From Thermoflexus hugenholtzii JAD2 (GTDB lineage: Bacteria; Chloroflexota; Dehalococcoidia; SHYB01), in assembly GCA_945861815.1 (NCBI GenBank), contig CAMAVV010000115.1:1-5655 (forward strand): a stretch of 5,655 nucleotides of DNA, in the 5' to 3' direction. The translations under genes and the position numbers were made by a program. Below, piece by piece: positions 5,230 through 5,655 of this stretch (positions within the stretch are counted from its first letter, which is position 1; each line of letters begins with the position of its first letter). Under the pieces are notes generated by a model, which worked only from the letters and a program-made list of their open reading frames with translations, searched no databases and was not told the DNA's origin.

Positions 5230-5655
5230 ATGGCTGGCATAGGCGATAAAGTAGCGATCGTCGGCATGGGCTGCACCAAGTTCGGCGAGCGCTGGGGCGA
5301 TAGCCCTGAAGACTTGCTCGTCGAGGCGGCGCAAGAGGCCTATAAGGACGCCGGAATCGAGGCGAAGGACATCAAGGCCGCCTGGCTCGGCACGATGCTC
5401 TCCGGCTGGAGCGGCCAGCCCCTCGCGAAGGCGCTGAAGCTCGACTATATCCCCATCAGCCGCGTCGAGAACTTCTGCGCTACAGGAACCGACGCCTTCC
5501 GCAACGCCTGCTTCGCCGTGGCCTGCGGCGCATACGATATGGTGATGGTGGCAGGCGTGGAGAAGCTGAAAGACACAGGCTTCACCGGCCTGGCTTCGCC
5601 CTTCATCCTGCCCAACACCAACGTCGATGCGCCCTCGCCGCCGCCTGCCCAGTTC
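5230..5655 (+). CDS. Thiolase (SCP-x/archaeal type), N-terminal 142 residues with active-site cysteine
   Basis: The gene starts at ATG 5230 and stays open to the right edge, so only the N-terminal third is seen. Seen: KVAIVGMGCTKFGERWGDSP (7-26), the first strand and 'G.TKFG' turn typical of SCP-x/archaeal thiolases; the helix LLVEAAQEAYKDAGIEAKDI (29-48); and the nucleophile motif VENFCATGTDAF (79-90), with C83 as the acyl-accepting cysteine, followed by AVACGAYDMVMVAGVEKLKD (96-115). Unlike its upstream neighbours it keeps its first catalytic residue; the later His and Cys are outside the window. This thiolase class usually needs a separate DUF35 partner, and the OB-fold domain ending at 5124 is the obvious candidate. 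Likely role: thiolytic cleavage or Claisen condensation of a beta-ketoacyl-CoA. The N-terminal sequence differs clearly from the divergent thiolase at the left edge. Confidence 0.9.
   Translation, partial: MAGIGDKVAIVGMGCTKFGERWGDSPEDLLVEAAQEAYKDAGIEAKDIKAAWLGTMLSGWSGQPLAKALKLDYIPISRVENFCATGTDAFRNACFAVACGAYDMVMVAGVEKLKDTGFTGLASPFILPNTNVDAPSPPPAQF

Overview
This is a GC-rich bacterial segment (about 60% G+C by eye) with tightly packed acyl-CoA metabolism genes. No ribosomal or tRNA gene fixes the taxonomy. The mix of family III CoA-transferases, unusual crotonases, HMG-CoA-synthase-like/DUF35 proteins and SCP-x-type thiolases fits an environmental heterotroph such as a Chloroflexota (SAR202/Dehalococcoidia-like) or actinobacterial lineage. 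That placement is a low-confidence inference.

Layout. Positions 1-181 hold the start of a thiolase-family gene read leftward and cut by the window edge. Positions 182-345 are a divergent control region. It has a good sigma70-type promoter for the rightward genes, a weaker candidate promoter for the leftward gene whose -35 box overlaps the first, and a perfect 16-bp palindrome. From 346 to the right edge five genes run in one direction: a crotonase-fold protein (346-1152), a family III CoA-transferase-like protein (1137-2393, overlapping the previous gene by 16 nt), a second family III CoA-transferase (2396-3703, 2 nt gap), a fused HMG-CoA-synthase-like/DUF35 zinc-ribbon OB-fold protein (3718-5124, 14 nt gap), and a thiolase cut by the right edge (5230-5655). 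The last gap (105 bp) holds a short tandem repeat and a hairpin.

How the genes may work together. The set resembles a peripheral catabolic route in which an organic acid is activated by CoA transfer, modified by a crotonase and cleaved by a thiolase working with a DUF35 partner. The benzylsuccinate (bbs) pathway has the same classes of part: a two-subunit family III CoA-transferase, a crotonase, and a thiolase plus DUF35 protein. The substrate cannot be read from the sequence.

Most notable: three of the five rightward proteins lack the textbook catalytic residues of their families while keeping intact, well-formed reading frames. The crotonase lacks both hydratase glutamates, the first CoA-transferase has Ile at the catalytic Asp position (the second keeps Asp), and the HMG-CoA-synthase-like domain lacks the Glu, Cys and His positions. 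This points to heteromeric assemblies with structural or repurposed subunits. These residue assignments come from hand alignment against remembered family motifs.
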